A DNA stretch of 64,000 bases from Curtobacterium pusillum (GCF_013359865.1 NZ_JABMCE010000061.1:1-64000); one strand, 5' to 3'. Positions 7,186 through 16,274 are shown, counted from the stretch's first letter. Notes: a model not told the origin generated them from the sequence alone. Translations and numbers: made by a program.

Positions 7186-8526
7186 TCAGCGCTGACCAGC
7201 CTCGCTCCGGCGCGCTTCGGAGGGTGGGCCTCCGCCGGAGCCCACCGCGGACCGCTCCCGGAATGCCTCGGCCGCTGCGGTGCGGACGCGTTCGAGCAGG
7301 CCCTCGGCCGTCTCCTCCAGCCTGACGAGTCCCATCCTCCGGAGGTACGGGGTCTTTCGGTCGCTCGCCGCACGTTCGACGACCACCTCGGGCGGGAGCT
7401 CGAACTCCTCGACGTTGCGTCCCCCGGCGGCGTACGACCAGTCGACGAAGTCGAACAGCGGCCACCAGGTGAACCCCCGCACGTCGAGGCCCTGCCGGGC
7501 GAGGTCGTGGACGGTGTCGGCCGCGTCGTGCATCCATGCGGAGCGGAGGTCGTCCGAGCCCTCGATCGATGTCTCGGTCACGACCATCGGCAACCCGTAC
7601 CGTGCGTCGAATCGCCGGAGCGCATCGACCAGGCCGTCGGTCCACCGGTCGTGCGCGTGCTGCACGATGCGCCCGGCGTCGGCGGTCAGCAGCCGGGGGG
7701 TCAGGTCCGGGTAGTAGTTCACCCCGAGCAGGTCGATCGTGACGGCGCCGTCGACGACCGCGTCGAGCTCGGCGTCGGTCGCGCCGTGGTCGAGGAGCCA
7801 TGCGTGCGCCTCGTGGGACCGGGTGACGCGACCGAGCACGAGGTCCGTCGGGACGGTACCGAGCATCTCGAGCAACGCGGCCTCGGCCTGGCTCTCCGCG
7901 TCTGCGTCGGCGGCCTCGACGAGGGAACTCGCCTCGACGTGCACGATCACCGCCGCCGGGTTCGCCGCTCGGACGGCGTCGACGGTGCGCTGGATGCCCG
8001 CAGCGATGCCGAGCACGACCCTGGTCCAGCCGTCCCAACCGGTCAATGCCGGCGGCCACACACCGCGGAGCCCGGCGAAGGACGCGGTGGTGATCGGTTC
8101 GTTGAGCGGGGTGACGTGGTCGACCACGCCCGCGTAGCGCGCCGCGAACGCGCCGGCGAAGGACGCGATCGCCTCCGGGTAGCGCGGGTCGGCGAAGGAC
8201 CCGTCGAGCCAGGTCGGGGTGCCGTAGTGGACGAGGTCGGCAATCACGGTGACGCCGCCGGCCGCCGCGTGGGCGAGCCGTTCGTCGAGCAGCGTCCAGT
8301 CGTACTGCTCCGGGCCGAGGTGCACGCGCGGCCAGTCGACGCCGTACCGCAGGGCCGTGGCGCCGAGCTCGCGGACCGTGTCGAGGTCCGTCCGCCAGGC
8401 AGTGTCGTGCCCGGTCAGCCGGTGCTCGTCGAGCGGGGACGTCGCGAAACGTGCGGGCGGGTAGACGCAGGTGTCCTCGATGCCGAGCGCCCAGGTGAAG
8501 GTCCCCGGTGCGAACGCGCCGGTCAC
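7186..8526 (-). CDS. Glycoside hydrolase family 1-like beta-glycosidase
   Basis: A 446-residue (beta/alpha)8-barrel glycosidase. The GH1/clan-A acid-base motif TPLNEP (T-x-N-E-P) lies near residue 142, and the nucleophile motif VVTETS near residue 315, separated as expected. LRYGVDWPRVHLGPEQYDW early in the protein is typical of GH1. No signal peptide, so it should act in the cytoplasm on imported oligosaccharides or glycosides. The GTG start at 8526 overlaps the stop of the upstream permease (GTGA), so translation is coupled. It is the last gene of the LacI-SBP-permease-permease operon. The specific sugar is not visible. Confidence 0.85.
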   Translation of the reverse strand: MTGAFAPGTFTWALGIEDTCVYPPARFATSPLDEHRLTGHDTAWRTDLDTVRELGATALRYGVDWPRVHLGPEQYDWTLLDERLAHAAAGGVTVIADLVHYGTPTWLDGSFADPRYPEAIASFAGAFAARYAGVVDHVTPLNEPITTASFAGLRGVWPPALTGWDGWTRVVLGIAAGIQRTVDAVRAANPAAVIVHVEASSLVEAADADAESQAEAALLEMLGTVPTDLVLGRVTRSHEAHAWLLDHGATDAELDAVVDGAVTIDLLGVNYYPDLTPRLLTADAGRIVQHAHDRWTDGLVDALRRFDARYGLPMVVTETSIEGSDDLRSAWMHDAADTVHDLARQGLDVRGFTWWPLFDFVDWSYAAGGRNVEEFELPPEVVVERAASDRKTPYLRRMGLVRLEETAEGLLERVRTAAAEAFRERSAVGSGGGPPSEARRSEAGQR

Positions 8527-9443
8527 TTCAGCCCCGACGTCGCGACCCCGGCGACGAAGTACTTCTGCGCGAAGAAGAACCCGAGGGCGATCGGTACGAG
8601 CGAGATCACTGCACCGGCGAGCAGCACCGCGTGGTCGGTGACGTGCGCCCCTCCGAACAGCGTGAGCCCGGCGGGCAGGGTCAGCATCTCGTTCGAGGTG
8701 CTCACCACGAGCGGCCAGAGCAGGTCGTTCCACAGCGCCATCCCGTTCAGCACGGCGACGGTGGCGATCGCGGGCTTCGCGAGCGGCAGGATCACCTGCC
8801 AGTAGATCCTCCAGTGTCCGGCGCCGTCGATCCGCGCCGCCTCGTCGAGCTCCGGGGGGATGTCGATGAAGAACTGCCGGAACAGGAAGATCCCGAATGC
8901 GCTGGTCGCTCGCGGGATGATGAGCCCCTGGTACGTGTTCAACCAGCCGAGGTGGAACAGCTCGACGAACACGGGGATGAGCGTCACCTGGAACGGCACC
9001 ATGAGCGTCGCGATGACGAGCACGAATGCCACGTTCCGCCCGACGAACCGCATCCGGGCCAGCGCGTAGGCGCACATCGAGTCGAACAGCAGCGTCAGCA
9101 CGGTCGTGACGGCGGTGAAGACGAAGGAGTTCAGCAGCAGCCGGAGGAACGGCAGCTGGGACCACACGCCCTGGTACCCGTGCAGGGTGAGGCTCGTGGG
9201 GAACAGCGACGCGGGGTGGCCGAAGAGGTCTGCCTCCGAGCGGAACGATCCGCTCACCATCCAGATGAACGGCACGAGCGCGAACACGAGCCCGATGCCG
9301 AGGTACACCCACTTCAGCACGGAGCCGGTCACGGCGACACCGCTCCGGCGTCCGGGTCGCCGTCCGCGCGGGTCACGGGACGGACGGGAGGCGCGGTTCG
9401 GCTCCGCCACGGGCGGTCGCCTGGTCAGCGCGTCAGTCGACAT
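8523..9443 (-). CDS. Carbohydrate ABC transporter permease, MalG type
   Basis: A 306-residue integral membrane subunit of a CUT1 carbohydrate importer. It has six hydrophobic segments and the permease EAA loop, DEAARIDGAGHWRIYWQVILP, which contacts the ATPase. The cytoplasmic N-terminus is basic and low in complexity. It overlaps the upstream MalF-type gene by 11 bases and the downstream glycosidase by 4. No ATP-binding subunit is encoded here, so it presumably uses a shared MsiK-like ATPase elsewhere, as is usual for CUT1 systems in actinobacteria. Confidence 0.9.
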   Translation of the reverse strand: MSTDALTRRPPVAEPNRASRPSRDPRGRRPGRRSGVAVTGSVLKWVYLGIGLVFALVPFIWMVSGSFRSEADLFGHPASLFPTSLTLHGYQGVWSQLPFLRLLLNSFVFTAVTTVLTLLFDSMCAYALARMRFVGRNVAFVLVIATLMVPFQVTLIPVFVELFHLGWLNTYQGLIIPRATSAFGIFLFRQFFIDIPPELDEAARIDGAGHWRIYWQVILPLAKPAIATVAVLNGMALWNDLLWPLVVSTSNEMLTLPAGLTLFGGAHVTDHAVLLAGAVISLVPIALGFFFAQKYFVAGVATSGLK

Positions 9444-10395
9444 CGTCGTACCGGAAGAGTCGGAGCTGCAGGAGCGAGATGAGCATGATGATCACGAAGA
9501 GGACCCAGGAGATGGCCGACGCGTAGCCGGTCTGGTAGTTGACGAACCCGTCGCGGTAGAGCAGGTTCACGAGCGAGTCGGTGGCGAACACGGGGCCGCC
9601 GCCGGTCATGACGTAGACGAGGTCGAACACCTGGAACGACTGGATCGTCAGGATCATCGACGTGAAGAGCAGCGTGGGACGGATGCTCGGCAGGGTGATG
9701 CGCCAGACGGTCTGCCAGCGGCTCGCCCCGTCGAGCTCGGCCGCCTCGTACCGTTCCCCGGGCACGCCCTTGAGGCCGGCGATGAACAGGATCATCGCGA
9801 ACCCGATGCTCTTCCAGACCGACACGAAGATCACGGTCGGCAGGGCGAGCGAGGTGGACTGCAGCCAGGCGACGCTCGGCAGCCCGAACAGTGCGGTGAG
9901 TCCGCCGACGAGCCCGATGTCGGGGTCGAGCAGGAACTTCCAGACCAGGCCGATCGTGACGAGCGACACGATCGTCGGGAAGAAGAACACCGAGCGGACG
10001 ATGCGGTTCAGCAGGGTGTCGCGCTGCAGGAGCAGCGCGGCGACGAACCCGAGTACCACGAGCAGGACGACGGACACGATCGTGTACTCCAGCGTCACCC
10101 GGAGCGCGTTCCAGAACTGTCCGTCGTGGAACAGCCTCACGTAGTTGCCGAAGCCGACGAACGGCTGCGACGCCGCGCCGACCGTCCAGTCGAAGAACGA
10201 GTAGTACAGCGACCGGAGGATCGGGAACAGGACGAAGACGCCGAGGATCAGCAGCGACGGTGCCATGAAGAGCCAGGCCGGCTGGAACCGGCGGGCTCGG
10301 CGGCGGGTGATCCGCGCCTCCTCTCCGGAGGCGGAGGCGCGGGCCCCGTCACGCGCGCCGCGTGGCGGGGCCGACCCGGTGAGCTGGTCGGTCAC
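9433..10395 (-). CDS. Carbohydrate ABC transporter permease, MalF type
   Basis: A 320-residue CUT1 permease with a basic N-terminal tail (TRRRARR), six hydrophobic segments and the EAA loop YEAAELDGASRWQTVWRITLP. The GTG start at 10395 overlaps the stop of the binding-protein gene (GTGA), which rules out the longer open frame upstream. It pairs with the MalG-type permease, with which it overlaps by 11 bases, to form the membrane channel of a sugar importer. Confidence 0.9.
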   Translation of the reverse strand: MTDQLTGSAPPRGARDGARASASGEEARITRRRARRFQPAWLFMAPSLLILGVFVLFPILRSLYYSFFDWTVGAASQPFVGFGNYVRLFHDGQFWNALRVTLEYTIVSVVLLVVLGFVAALLLQRDTLLNRIVRSVFFFPTIVSLVTIGLVWKFLLDPDIGLVGGLTALFGLPSVAWLQSTSLALPTVIFVSVWKSIGFAMILFIAGLKGVPGERYEAAELDGASRWQTVWRITLPSIRPTLLFTSMILTIQSFQVFDLVYVMTGGGPVFATDSLVNLLYRDGFVNYQTGYASAISWVLFVIIMLISLLQLRLFRYDDVD

Positions 10396-11654
10396 TGGCT
10401 GCAACCGGTGAGGCCGTCGATGGTCTGCGCGGCTTCCTTGGTCGCCGTGGCGACGGAGGTGCCGCGGGTGATCTTGCCGATCATCGGGACGTACGCGTCG
10501 GAGTCGACCTTGGTCGCGTTCGTGACGTGCGGCAGGTAGAGGCGGGAGTCGGCGACCTGGCTGGCGAAGACCGAGACGGTGGGGTCGGCCTTGAGCTTCG
10601 CGTCGTCGGACAGGTCGGTGCGGAGCGGCGGAAAGCCGGTCTGCAGCGAGAACTTCTCCTGCGCGCTCTTCGACGTCCAGTAAGCCAGGAACTCCTGCGC
10701 CTGCTTCGGGTACTTCGTCTTCGCTGAGATCGACAGCGGTGCGATCGAGCCGAGCGTCGTCGACTTGCCGTCGACGCCGACCGGCACCTTCACGATGCCG
10801 AGGTCGATACCCGCCGACTTGTAGCCGGGGGCGGCCCACGGCCCGTTGATCTCCATCGCGGCCTTGCCGGCGGAGAACAGCGAGTCGGCCTCGGCGCCGG
10901 TGAGGCCGACCGGGCTGACCTTGTCCTTCGCGACGAGGTCACCCCACGTCGTCAGGCTCTGCTGGCCGGCGCTCGTCTGGACGGCACTGCACCCCTTGCT
11001 GGTGACGATGTCGCCGCCCTCGAGCCACTGCAGGACGGGCCACATCTGGATGGTCTGGTTGTCCGCGAGTGCGATGCCGTACTTGCCTCCGGTGGTGAGC
11101 TTCTTCGCGTCCGCCGCCATCTCCTGCACGGTCGTGGGCGGGCTCGCGATTCCGGCCTGCTCGAAGAGCTTCTTGTTGTAGTACAGGCTGAGCGTCGCGA
11201 AGTTCGCCGGGACGCCGTAGAGCTTGCCGCCGTAGGTGAACTCCTTCACGGTGCCGGGGGCGAACGCGGACGTGTTGATCTTGTCGTCGCCGCTGCCGGT
11301 CTCGGTGATCGGCAGGACCGAGTTCGTCTTGACGTACTGCGCGACCGCGTTCGGGTCGGAGCTGACCGCGGCGACGTCCGGCCCCTGCCCGGTGAGCCAC
11401 GCCGAGGGGAGCTTCTGCTGGATGGTGTCCCAGGGCTGCACGGTCATGTCGACCTTGATGTCCGGGTGGGCCTTCTCGAAGTCCTTGACGATGGTGGCGT
11501 AGCCGGGGCGGTCGCCGCCGGTGAAACCGGTCCAGACCTTCAGGGTGACGGGGCCGCTCGTGTCGGCGCTGCCGCCGGCGGAACAGCCGGTCAGGACGAG
11601 CGACAGGGCGGCGGCGCCGGAGACGACCGCGAGGGTCGTGCGTGCGTGCTTCAT
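10392..11654 (-). CDS. Extracellular sugar-binding lipoprotein of ABC importer
   Basis: A 420-residue family 1 solute-binding protein. The N-terminus MKHARTTLAVV, a hydrophobic core and the lipobox LVLTGCSAG place a lipid-anchored cysteine near residue 24, so the protein is tethered to the outer face of the membrane. LKVWTGFTGGDRPGY is typical of CUT1 binding proteins. It follows lacI by 83 bases and starts the transport part of the operon. The strong AAAGGAGCG ribosome site upstream suggests high translation relative to the coupled downstream genes. Confidence 0.9.
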   Translation of the reverse strand: MKHARTTLAVVSGAAALSLVLTGCSAGGSADTSGPVTLKVWTGFTGGDRPGYATIVKDFEKAHPDIKVDMTVQPWDTIQQKLPSAWLTGQGPDVAAVSSDPNAVAQYVKTNSVLPITETGSGDDKINTSAFAPGTVKEFTYGGKLYGVPANFATLSLYYNKKLFEQAGIASPPTTVQEMAADAKKLTTGGKYGIALADNQTIQMWPVLQWLEGGDIVTSKGCSAVQTSAGQQSLTTWGDLVAKDKVSPVGLTGAEADSLFSAGKAAMEINGPWAAPGYKSAGIDLGIVKVPVGVDGKSTTLGSIAPLSISAKTKYPKQAQEFLAYWTSKSAQEKFSLQTGFPPLRTDLSDDAKLKADPTVSVFASQVADSRLYLPHVTNATKVDSDAYVPMIGKITRGTSVATATKEAAQTIDGLTGCSQ

Positions 11655-11737
11655 CGGGAACGCTCCTTTGCGTTACGGGGGGTGCGCAGGTCGGTGTTCG
11701 GTGTTGATCGGTGCGCTGCGGGTGGGGTCGGTGTGGT

Positions 11738-12787
11738 TCAGGGTGCGGGGTGGCTTGGGTCGTCGTCGCAGCCGCAGGAACCGCGGAGGACGACGTCGAC
11801 CGGCAGCTCCGTGTGCCCGTCGCCGGTCCGGCGGCCGTCGACGAGTTCGAAGAGCCGCTCGGTGGCGATGCGCCCCATCTCCTCGGCGGGCACCCGGACG
11901 GTCGTGATGCCGGGCGTGGTCACTCGGGCCAGTCCGAAGTCGTCGAAGCCGACGACGGAGACGTCCTCCGGCACGCGGATGCCCGCGCGTCGCAGCACGC
12001 GGAGACCGCCGACTGCCATGTCGTCGTTCGCGAAGACGATCGCGTCCGGGCGGTCGTCGGTTCGCTCCCGCAGCAGCTGCTCGATGGCGGCGGCCCCGGA
12101 ATCCTCGGACAGGTCGCCCTCGATCACGGACGCGTCGTCGATGCCGTGCGCCGCCGCGGCCCGGAGGAACCCGTCTCGCCGGTCGATGCCCGTCTGGTGA
12201 TCGAGTGTCCCCGTGACGTGCAACAGCCGGCGGCGTGCGTGCTCGGTCACGAGGTGGTCGACGAGCCGCACGGTCGCCGTGACGTCGTCGATGCCGACCG
12301 AGACCGCGTCGGCCAGGTGCGGGTAGTTGCCGATGAGCACGACCGGCAGGCCGCTCGCGACGAGCCCCTGCACGTGGTCGTCGTCGATCGCGGCACTCGT
12401 GACGATGGCACCGTCGGCCGTCCGGGACCGCATGACCCGCTCGTAGGCGACCCCACCGGACGAGGTGTCGGCGTTCGTGGACACGATCACCTGGGCGTCG
12501 TGTGCGTTCGCCGCGGTGGACATGCCGGTGAGGACGTGCATGAAGTAGAGGTGGCCGAACACGTGCGTGGACGAGTTCGGGACGATGAGCGCCACCGCGT
12601 CGGCCCGCTGGCTGCGGAGCGCACGGCCGGCCGAGCTGGGGACGTAGCCGAGTTCGGCGGCGGCCTGCTTGACGGCGGCGCGGGTGCGCTCGCTGATCCG
12701 CTCGTGTCCGGCGAGCGCCATGCTCGCGGCGGCGGAGGTCACACCGACCTTCGCGGCGACGTCCTTCAGGGTCACGGACTTCGGCAC
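11738..12787 (-). CDS. LacI family transcriptional repressor
   Basis: A 349-residue sugar-responsive repressor. The N-terminal helix-turn-helix and hinge read SVTLKDVAAKVGVTSAAAS then ALAGHERISERTRA, as in LacI/GalR proteins; the rest is a periplasmic-binding-protein-like effector domain ending with a cysteine pair (SCGCDDD). The start is GTG 12787 with GAGGAGGCGACC in front. Two LacI-type operators lie directly upstream and none is seen before the binding-protein gene, so it probably represses the whole lacI-transporter-glycosidase operon from its own promoter and is released by the imported sugar. Confidence 0.9.
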   Translation of the reverse strand: MPKSVTLKDVAAKVGVTSAAASMALAGHERISERTRAAVKQAAAELGYVPSSAGRALRSQRADAVALIVPNSSTHVFGHLYFMHVLTGMSTAANAHDAQVIVSTNADTSSGGVAYERVMRSRTADGAIVTSAAIDDDHVQGLVASGLPVVLIGNYPHLADAVSVGIDDVTATVRLVDHLVTEHARRRLLHVTGTLDHQTGIDRRDGFLRAAAAHGIDDASVIEGDLSEDSGAAAIEQLLRERTDDRPDAIVFANDDMAVGGLRVLRRAGIRVPEDVSVVGFDDFGLARVTTPGITTVRVPAEEMGRIATERLFELVDGRRTGDGHTELPVDVVLRGSCGCDDDPSHPAP

Positions 12788-12809
12788 GGTCGCCTCCTCG
12801 CAGATCGGT

Positions 12810-12858
12810 GCTTTATCGATTAACTGGGATCATCATGCACCTGCTTAATCGATGAAGC
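12810..12858. promoter_or_regulatory. Two LacI-family operators upstream of lacI
   Basis: GCTTTATCGATTAACT at 12810-12825 and GCTTAATCGATGAAGC at 12843-12858 share the pattern GCTTnATCGATnAAGC around a central CG, the hallmark of LacI/GalR operators. Their centres are 33 bp apart, about three helical turns, which would place two dimers on one face of the DNA. AT-rich sequence around them probably contains the promoter. Confidence 0.8.
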
Positions 12859-12936
12859 AAGCACTTTTTCCGAGTGGGTCACGAGGCGCCCTGCAGTCGG
12901 AGAACTGCAGCGGGTGCGACCGCTCACGGTCGCGTT

Positions 12937-12962
12937 GTGTACAGGCACTGTACATGTACACT
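12937..12962. promoter_or_regulatory. GntR operator overlapping leaderless promoter
   Basis: A perfect 12-bp palindrome TGTACATGTACA lies at 12949-12960, with an inverted pair GTGTACA (12937-12943) and TGTACAC (12955-12961). The likely -10 box TACACT at 12957-12962 is inside it, 7 nt before the ATG of the gntR gene. Binding by that GntR protein would block its own promoter and the downstream operon. Confidence 0.65.
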
Positions 12963-12969
12963 CAGTGTC

Positions 12970-13680
12970 ATGCCCGTCTCATCGAAGCGACGCCTCGTCG
13001 CAGACGCCCTGCGCGACGCCATCGCCACGGGCCGCTACCGCACCGGCGACCGGCTCCCCGGCGAGCACGACCTGGCCGAACGGTTCGCCGTCAGTCGCGG
13101 CACGGTGCGGGCAGCCCTGGCCGACCTCGCCGATGAGGAGTACATCGCGACCCACGGCGGCGTCGGCTCGGTCGTCACGTTCGACGGCGCAGCCCTCGAC
13201 CCCCGCGGCGGATGGGCACGATCCATCGCCGCGTCGGGGACCGAGGTGACCACCCGCGTGCTCGGCATCGCCCACCTGGACGACCCGCGCCTCCAGGCCG
13301 AGGTCGACGCGGCCACAGCGACCTTCGTCACCGTCGACCGTCTCCGCACGGTCGTCGGCGGCCGTCCAGTGTCGCTCGAACGGAGCGTGCTCCCCCGCGT
13401 CGGCCGCATCGCGGCCGCGGTCACGGAGGGTCTGGTCGACGATTCCCTCACCGCCACCATCGCAGAGTCTGGACTCGTCCCGGCGAGTGCCGAGCAGTGG
13501 ATCGACGTCATCCCGCTCGGCGCCGACGACGCCCGTCTGCTCGAGCGCGCCGCCGGCACCCCGTTCCTTCGCAGTCGACGACTGTCGCGCACCGGGGACG
13601 GCAGGTTCGTGGAGCGGGTCGACAGTCTCCTCGACCCCGACCGTTTCCGCCTCCACATGCGTTTCGGGACCGCACGATGA
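12970..13680 (+). CDS. GntR family regulator with UTRA domain
   Basis: A 236-residue regulator. The winged helix covers residues 5-70 (RRLVADALRDAIATGRY, GDRLPGEHDLAERFAVSRGT, VRAALADLADEEYI), and a C-terminal UTRA effector domain follows (RPVSLERSVLP, FLRSRRLSRTGDGRFVERV). The ATG at 12970 is chosen because a TACACT box lies 7 nt upstream, making a leaderless message. Its stop overlaps the next start (ATGA), so it heads the ADP-ribosylglycohydrolase / permease / kinase operon. The set resembles E. coli YegW with YegU and YegV. A nucleoside or sugar phosphate effector is likely but not visible. Confidence 0.85.
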   Translation: MPVSSKRRLVADALRDAIATGRYRTGDRLPGEHDLAERFAVSRGTVRAALADLADEEYIATHGGVGSVVTFDGAALDPRGGWARSIAASGTEVTTRVLGIAHLDDPRLQAEVDAATATFVTVDRLRTVVGGRPVSLERSVLPRVGRIAAAVTEGLVDDSLTATIAESGLVPASAEQWIDVIPLGADDARLLERAAGTPFLRSRRLSRTGDGRFVERVDSLLDPDRFRLHMRFGTAR

Positions 13681-14693
13681 CGCTCCTCGAGGACACCACG
13701 ATGCAGCGCTCCCACGCACTCGCCGCGATGACCGGACTGGCGATCGGCGACGCCCTCGGGATGCCGACGCAGTCCATGTCCCTCGCCGAGGTCCGCGCCG
13801 ACCACGGACAGATCACGGGCTTCGCCGACGCGGGACCCCGCCAGCGCATCGCCGCCGGGATGCGGGCGGGCACCGTCACCGACGACACCGAGCAGGCCGT
13901 GATGGTCGCCGAGCTCCTCGTCGAGGGCGACGGGCGTCTCGACCCGACACGCTTCGCTGAGGCGCTGATCACCTGGGAGCGTGCCATGGAGGCGAAGGGC
14001 TCCCTCGACCTGCTCGGGCCGAGCACGAAGACCGCCGTGCAGCGGATCCTCGACGGCGTCCCGGCGTCCGAAGCGGGTTCGACCGGCACGACCAACGGTG
14101 CCGCGATGCGGATCGCCCCGGTCGGTGTCGCGGTGCCGTCCGACGACCTCGTCCGCCTGGTCGACGCCGTCCAGGACGCCTCCCGCGTCACGCACGACAC
14201 GGGACTCGGCATCGCCGGCGCCAGCGCGGTCGCGGCCGCGGTGAGCGCCGGGATCGACGGCGCGACCCGGACGGAGGCGCTCGACGCCGCCGTCGCGGCC
14301 GCAGCGCTCGGCGCCTCCCGCGGGCACTGGGTGGCCGGGGCCGACATCGCGGCGAAGACCACCTGGGCCCGGGCGCACCTGCGCACCGTGCCCGCCGCGG
14401 ACCGCATCGACACCGTCTCCCGGCTCATCGGCACGAGCGTCGCCAGCCAAGAATCGGTCGTCGCCGCGCTCGCACTCGTCGGTCTCGACCTCGACCCGTG
14501 GGAGACGCTCTGCACCGCAGCGTCGATCGGCGGCGACACCGACACGATCGCCGCGATGGCCGGCGCCGTGCTCGGCGCCGTGCACGGACCCGATGCGTGG
14601 CCGGCCGATGCCGTCACCACCGTGACGACGCGCAACCACCTCGAACTCGGCCCGCTGGTCGACGGACTGCTCGCACTCCGTCACCGGGCCTGA
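13677..14693 (+). CDS. ADP-ribosylglycohydrolase family protein
   Basis: A 338-residue all-helical protein of the DraG/ADP-ribosylglycohydrolase superfamily, which cleaves ADP-ribose or related N-glycosidic bonds using a binuclear Mg2+ site. Metal ligands appear as TDDTEQ near residue 64 and GGDTDTIA near residue 284; GDALGMP and NGAAMRIAP are further family motifs. It is translationally coupled to gntR by ATGA. Its position beside a nucleobase-type permease and a PfkB kinase suggests it releases ribose or ribose phosphate from a nucleoside-like compound rather than acting on proteins. E. coli YegU is the closest functional analogue by context. Confidence 0.85.
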   Translation: MTLLEDTTMQRSHALAAMTGLAIGDALGMPTQSMSLAEVRADHGQITGFADAGPRQRIAAGMRAGTVTDDTEQAVMVAELLVEGDGRLDPTRFAEALITWERAMEAKGSLDLLGPSTKTAVQRILDGVPASEAGSTGTTNGAAMRIAPVGVAVPSDDLVRLVDAVQDASRVTHDTGLGIAGASAVAAAVSAGIDGATRTEALDAAVAAAALGASRGHWVAGADIAAKTTWARAHLRTVPAADRIDTVSRLIGTSVASQESVVAALALVGLDLDPWETLCTAASIGGDTDTIAAMAGAVLGAVHGPDAWPADAVTTVTTRNHLELGPLVDGLLALRHRA

Positions 14694-14700
14694 CCCGACG

Positions 14701-14735
14701 CCGGGCGGTGGCGTCCCCCCACCGCCACCGCCCGG
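14701..14735 (+). terminator. Strong hairpin inside the gntR-pfkB operon
   Basis: A perfect 13-bp stem, CCGGGCGGTGGCG at 14701-14713 with its complement at 14723-14735, and a 9-nt C-rich loop. No U-tract follows. It sits 7 bases after the glycohydrolase stop and before the permease ribosome site, so it may partly terminate transcription or stabilise the upstream part of the message. Confidence 0.55.
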
Positions 14736-14783
14736 TCCCCCACCCCACTCCCCCACACCCTTCCGACGACGTAAGAGGAGCCC

Positions 14784-16274
14784 ATGCCCGACCCCACCAC
14801 CACGCTCTCCAGCGGCACATTGACGAGCATCGAACAGCGCGGCATCGAACCCGTGCCGCACGACGAGCGGAACGGCAGCCCCGGTGCGCTGTTCTGGGTC
14901 TGGTTCGCCGCGAACATCTCCATCCTCGGGCTACCGCTCGGGGCCACCCTCGTGGCGTTCCAGGGCTTGACCATCTGGCAGGCGCTCCTCGTCGCAGTGA
15001 TCGGCGCCGCGGGCTCCTTCGCCGTCGTCGGCGTCATCTCGATCGCCGGCCGCCGCGGCGGCGCCCCCGGTCTGACCCTGAGCCGCGCGGTCTTCGGCGT
15101 CCGCGGGAACATCGGGCCGACCGCGGTGTCACTGCTCTCCCGCCTCGGCTGGGAGACCGTGAACACCACCACGGCCGCGTTCGTCCTGCTCTCGCTCTTC
15201 ACGATCCTGTTCGGCACCGACGGCGACGCCAAGGCGAACCCGGTGCTCACGATCGTCGCGATCCTGGTGTTCGTCGCCGCGACGGTGCTCATCTCGGGAC
15301 TCGGCCACGCGTTCATCGTCGCCGTCCAGAAGTGGGCGACGTGGATCTTCGGTGCACTCAACGTGTTCGTCGCGGTCTTCCTGGTGCTCCGCGTCGACTG
15401 GCACGTCGTCGGCTCGCAGCCGGCCGGCCCCGTCGCCGCGATGGCGATCGGCATCGGCACGATCGCCGCCGGCACCGGCATCGGCTGGGCGACCGCGGGC
15501 GCCGACATCGCGCGGTACACCCGCACGTCGGTGAAGGCCGGCGCGCTGGTGAGCGCCAGCGCTGCCGGCGCCGGCATCCCGCTCGTGGTGCTCGTCGGCC
15601 TCGGCGCCCTCGTGTCCGCCGGTGACCCGACGCTCGCGCAGGCCGGCGACCCGGTCGCAGCGATCCGCGACCTGCTGCCGAGCTGGATGGCGATCCCCTA
15701 CCTCATCGCGGCGTTCGGCGGCCTGCTGCTCTCGAACCACCTGTCCGTGTACTCGGCGAGCCTCACGACGCTGACCCTCGGCGTCAAGGTGCCCCGGGTC
15801 TGGGCGGTCACGGTCGACGTCGTCGTCACCACCCTCGGGGCGATGTACTTCATGCTCGTCGCGGACGGCTTCTACGCGCCGTTCATCACCTTCATCTCGG
15901 TGCTCGCCGTCCCGATCACCGCCTGGCTCGGCGTCTTCATCGCCGACATGGTCCGTCGCCGCTGGTACGATCCGGTCGCGCTGCTCGACCTGCGCGCCGG
16001 CGGACGCTACTGGTACCGCGGTGGCGTGGCCTGGGGTGCCCTCGGCGCCTGGCTGGTCGCGATCGTGATCGGCTTCCTCTTCACCTCGGTGCAGGTCGGC
16101 GACGCGGACCCCGTGTTCGTCGGGGCGTTCTCGAAGACCTGGATCGGCGCGAACGGCGTCGGCTGGATCGTCACGTTCATCGTCGCCGCCGGCGTCTACC
16201 TGCTCACCGGCGGAGCCCGCGGCCAGGTCGAGAGCCCCGGCCTCGCCGAGCCTGCAGTCGAGGCCCGCGCCTGA
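14784..16274 (+). CDS. NCS1 family nucleobase/nucleoside permease
   Basis: A 496-residue inner-membrane symporter of the nucleobase:cation symporter-1 type (cytosine/purine/allantoin permeases) with about twelve hydrophobic segments. Early family sequence is WVWFAANISILGLPLGA, followed by GRRGGAPGLTLSRAVFGVRG, the conserved loop with the R-x-x-F-G-x-x-G pattern. AGAGGAG precedes the ATG. It ends one base into the PfkB start. In E. coli yegTUVW the transporter is an MFS nucleoside permease; here an NCS1 protein occupies that slot. Substrate unknown; a nucleobase or nucleoside is likely. Confidence 0.88.
   Translation: MPDPTTTLSSGTLTSIEQRGIEPVPHDERNGSPGALFWVWFAANISILGLPLGATLVAFQGLTIWQALLVAVIGAAGSFAVVGVISIAGRRGGAPGLTLSRAVFGVRGNIGPTAVSLLSRLGWETVNTTTAAFVLLSLFTILFGTDGDAKANPVLTIVAILVFVAATVLISGLGHAFIVAVQKWATWIFGALNVFVAVFLVLRVDWHVVGSQPAGPVAAMAIGIGTIAAGTGIGWATAGADIARYTRTSVKAGALVSASAAGAGIPLVVLVGLGALVSAGDPTLAQAGDPVAAIRDLLPSWMAIPYLIAAFGGLLLSNHLSVYSASLTTLTLGVKVPRVWAVTVDVVVTTLGAMYFMLVADGFYAPFITFISVLAVPITAWLGVFIADMVRRRWYDPVALLDLRAGGRYWYRGGVAWGALGAWLVAIVIGFLFTSVQVGDADPVFVGAFSKTWIGANGVGWIVTFIVAAGVYLLTGGARGQVESPGLAEPAVEARA

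Noticed and set aside
6235..8805. Very long open frame on the plus strand (over 850 codons)
   Set aside because: It lies antisense to the GH1 gene and neighbours, is Arg/Pro/Asp-rich, and has no family motif or ribosome site; high GC keeps opposite frames open.
8508..10539. Arg/Glu/His-rich plus-strand frames over the permease genes
   Set aside because: Shadows of the two permease genes, with no start signals and no recognisable domain.
13035..14861. 608-codon minus-strand frame
   Set aside because: Antisense to gntR and the glycohydrolase; composition is non-natural and the plus-strand genes have clear motifs.
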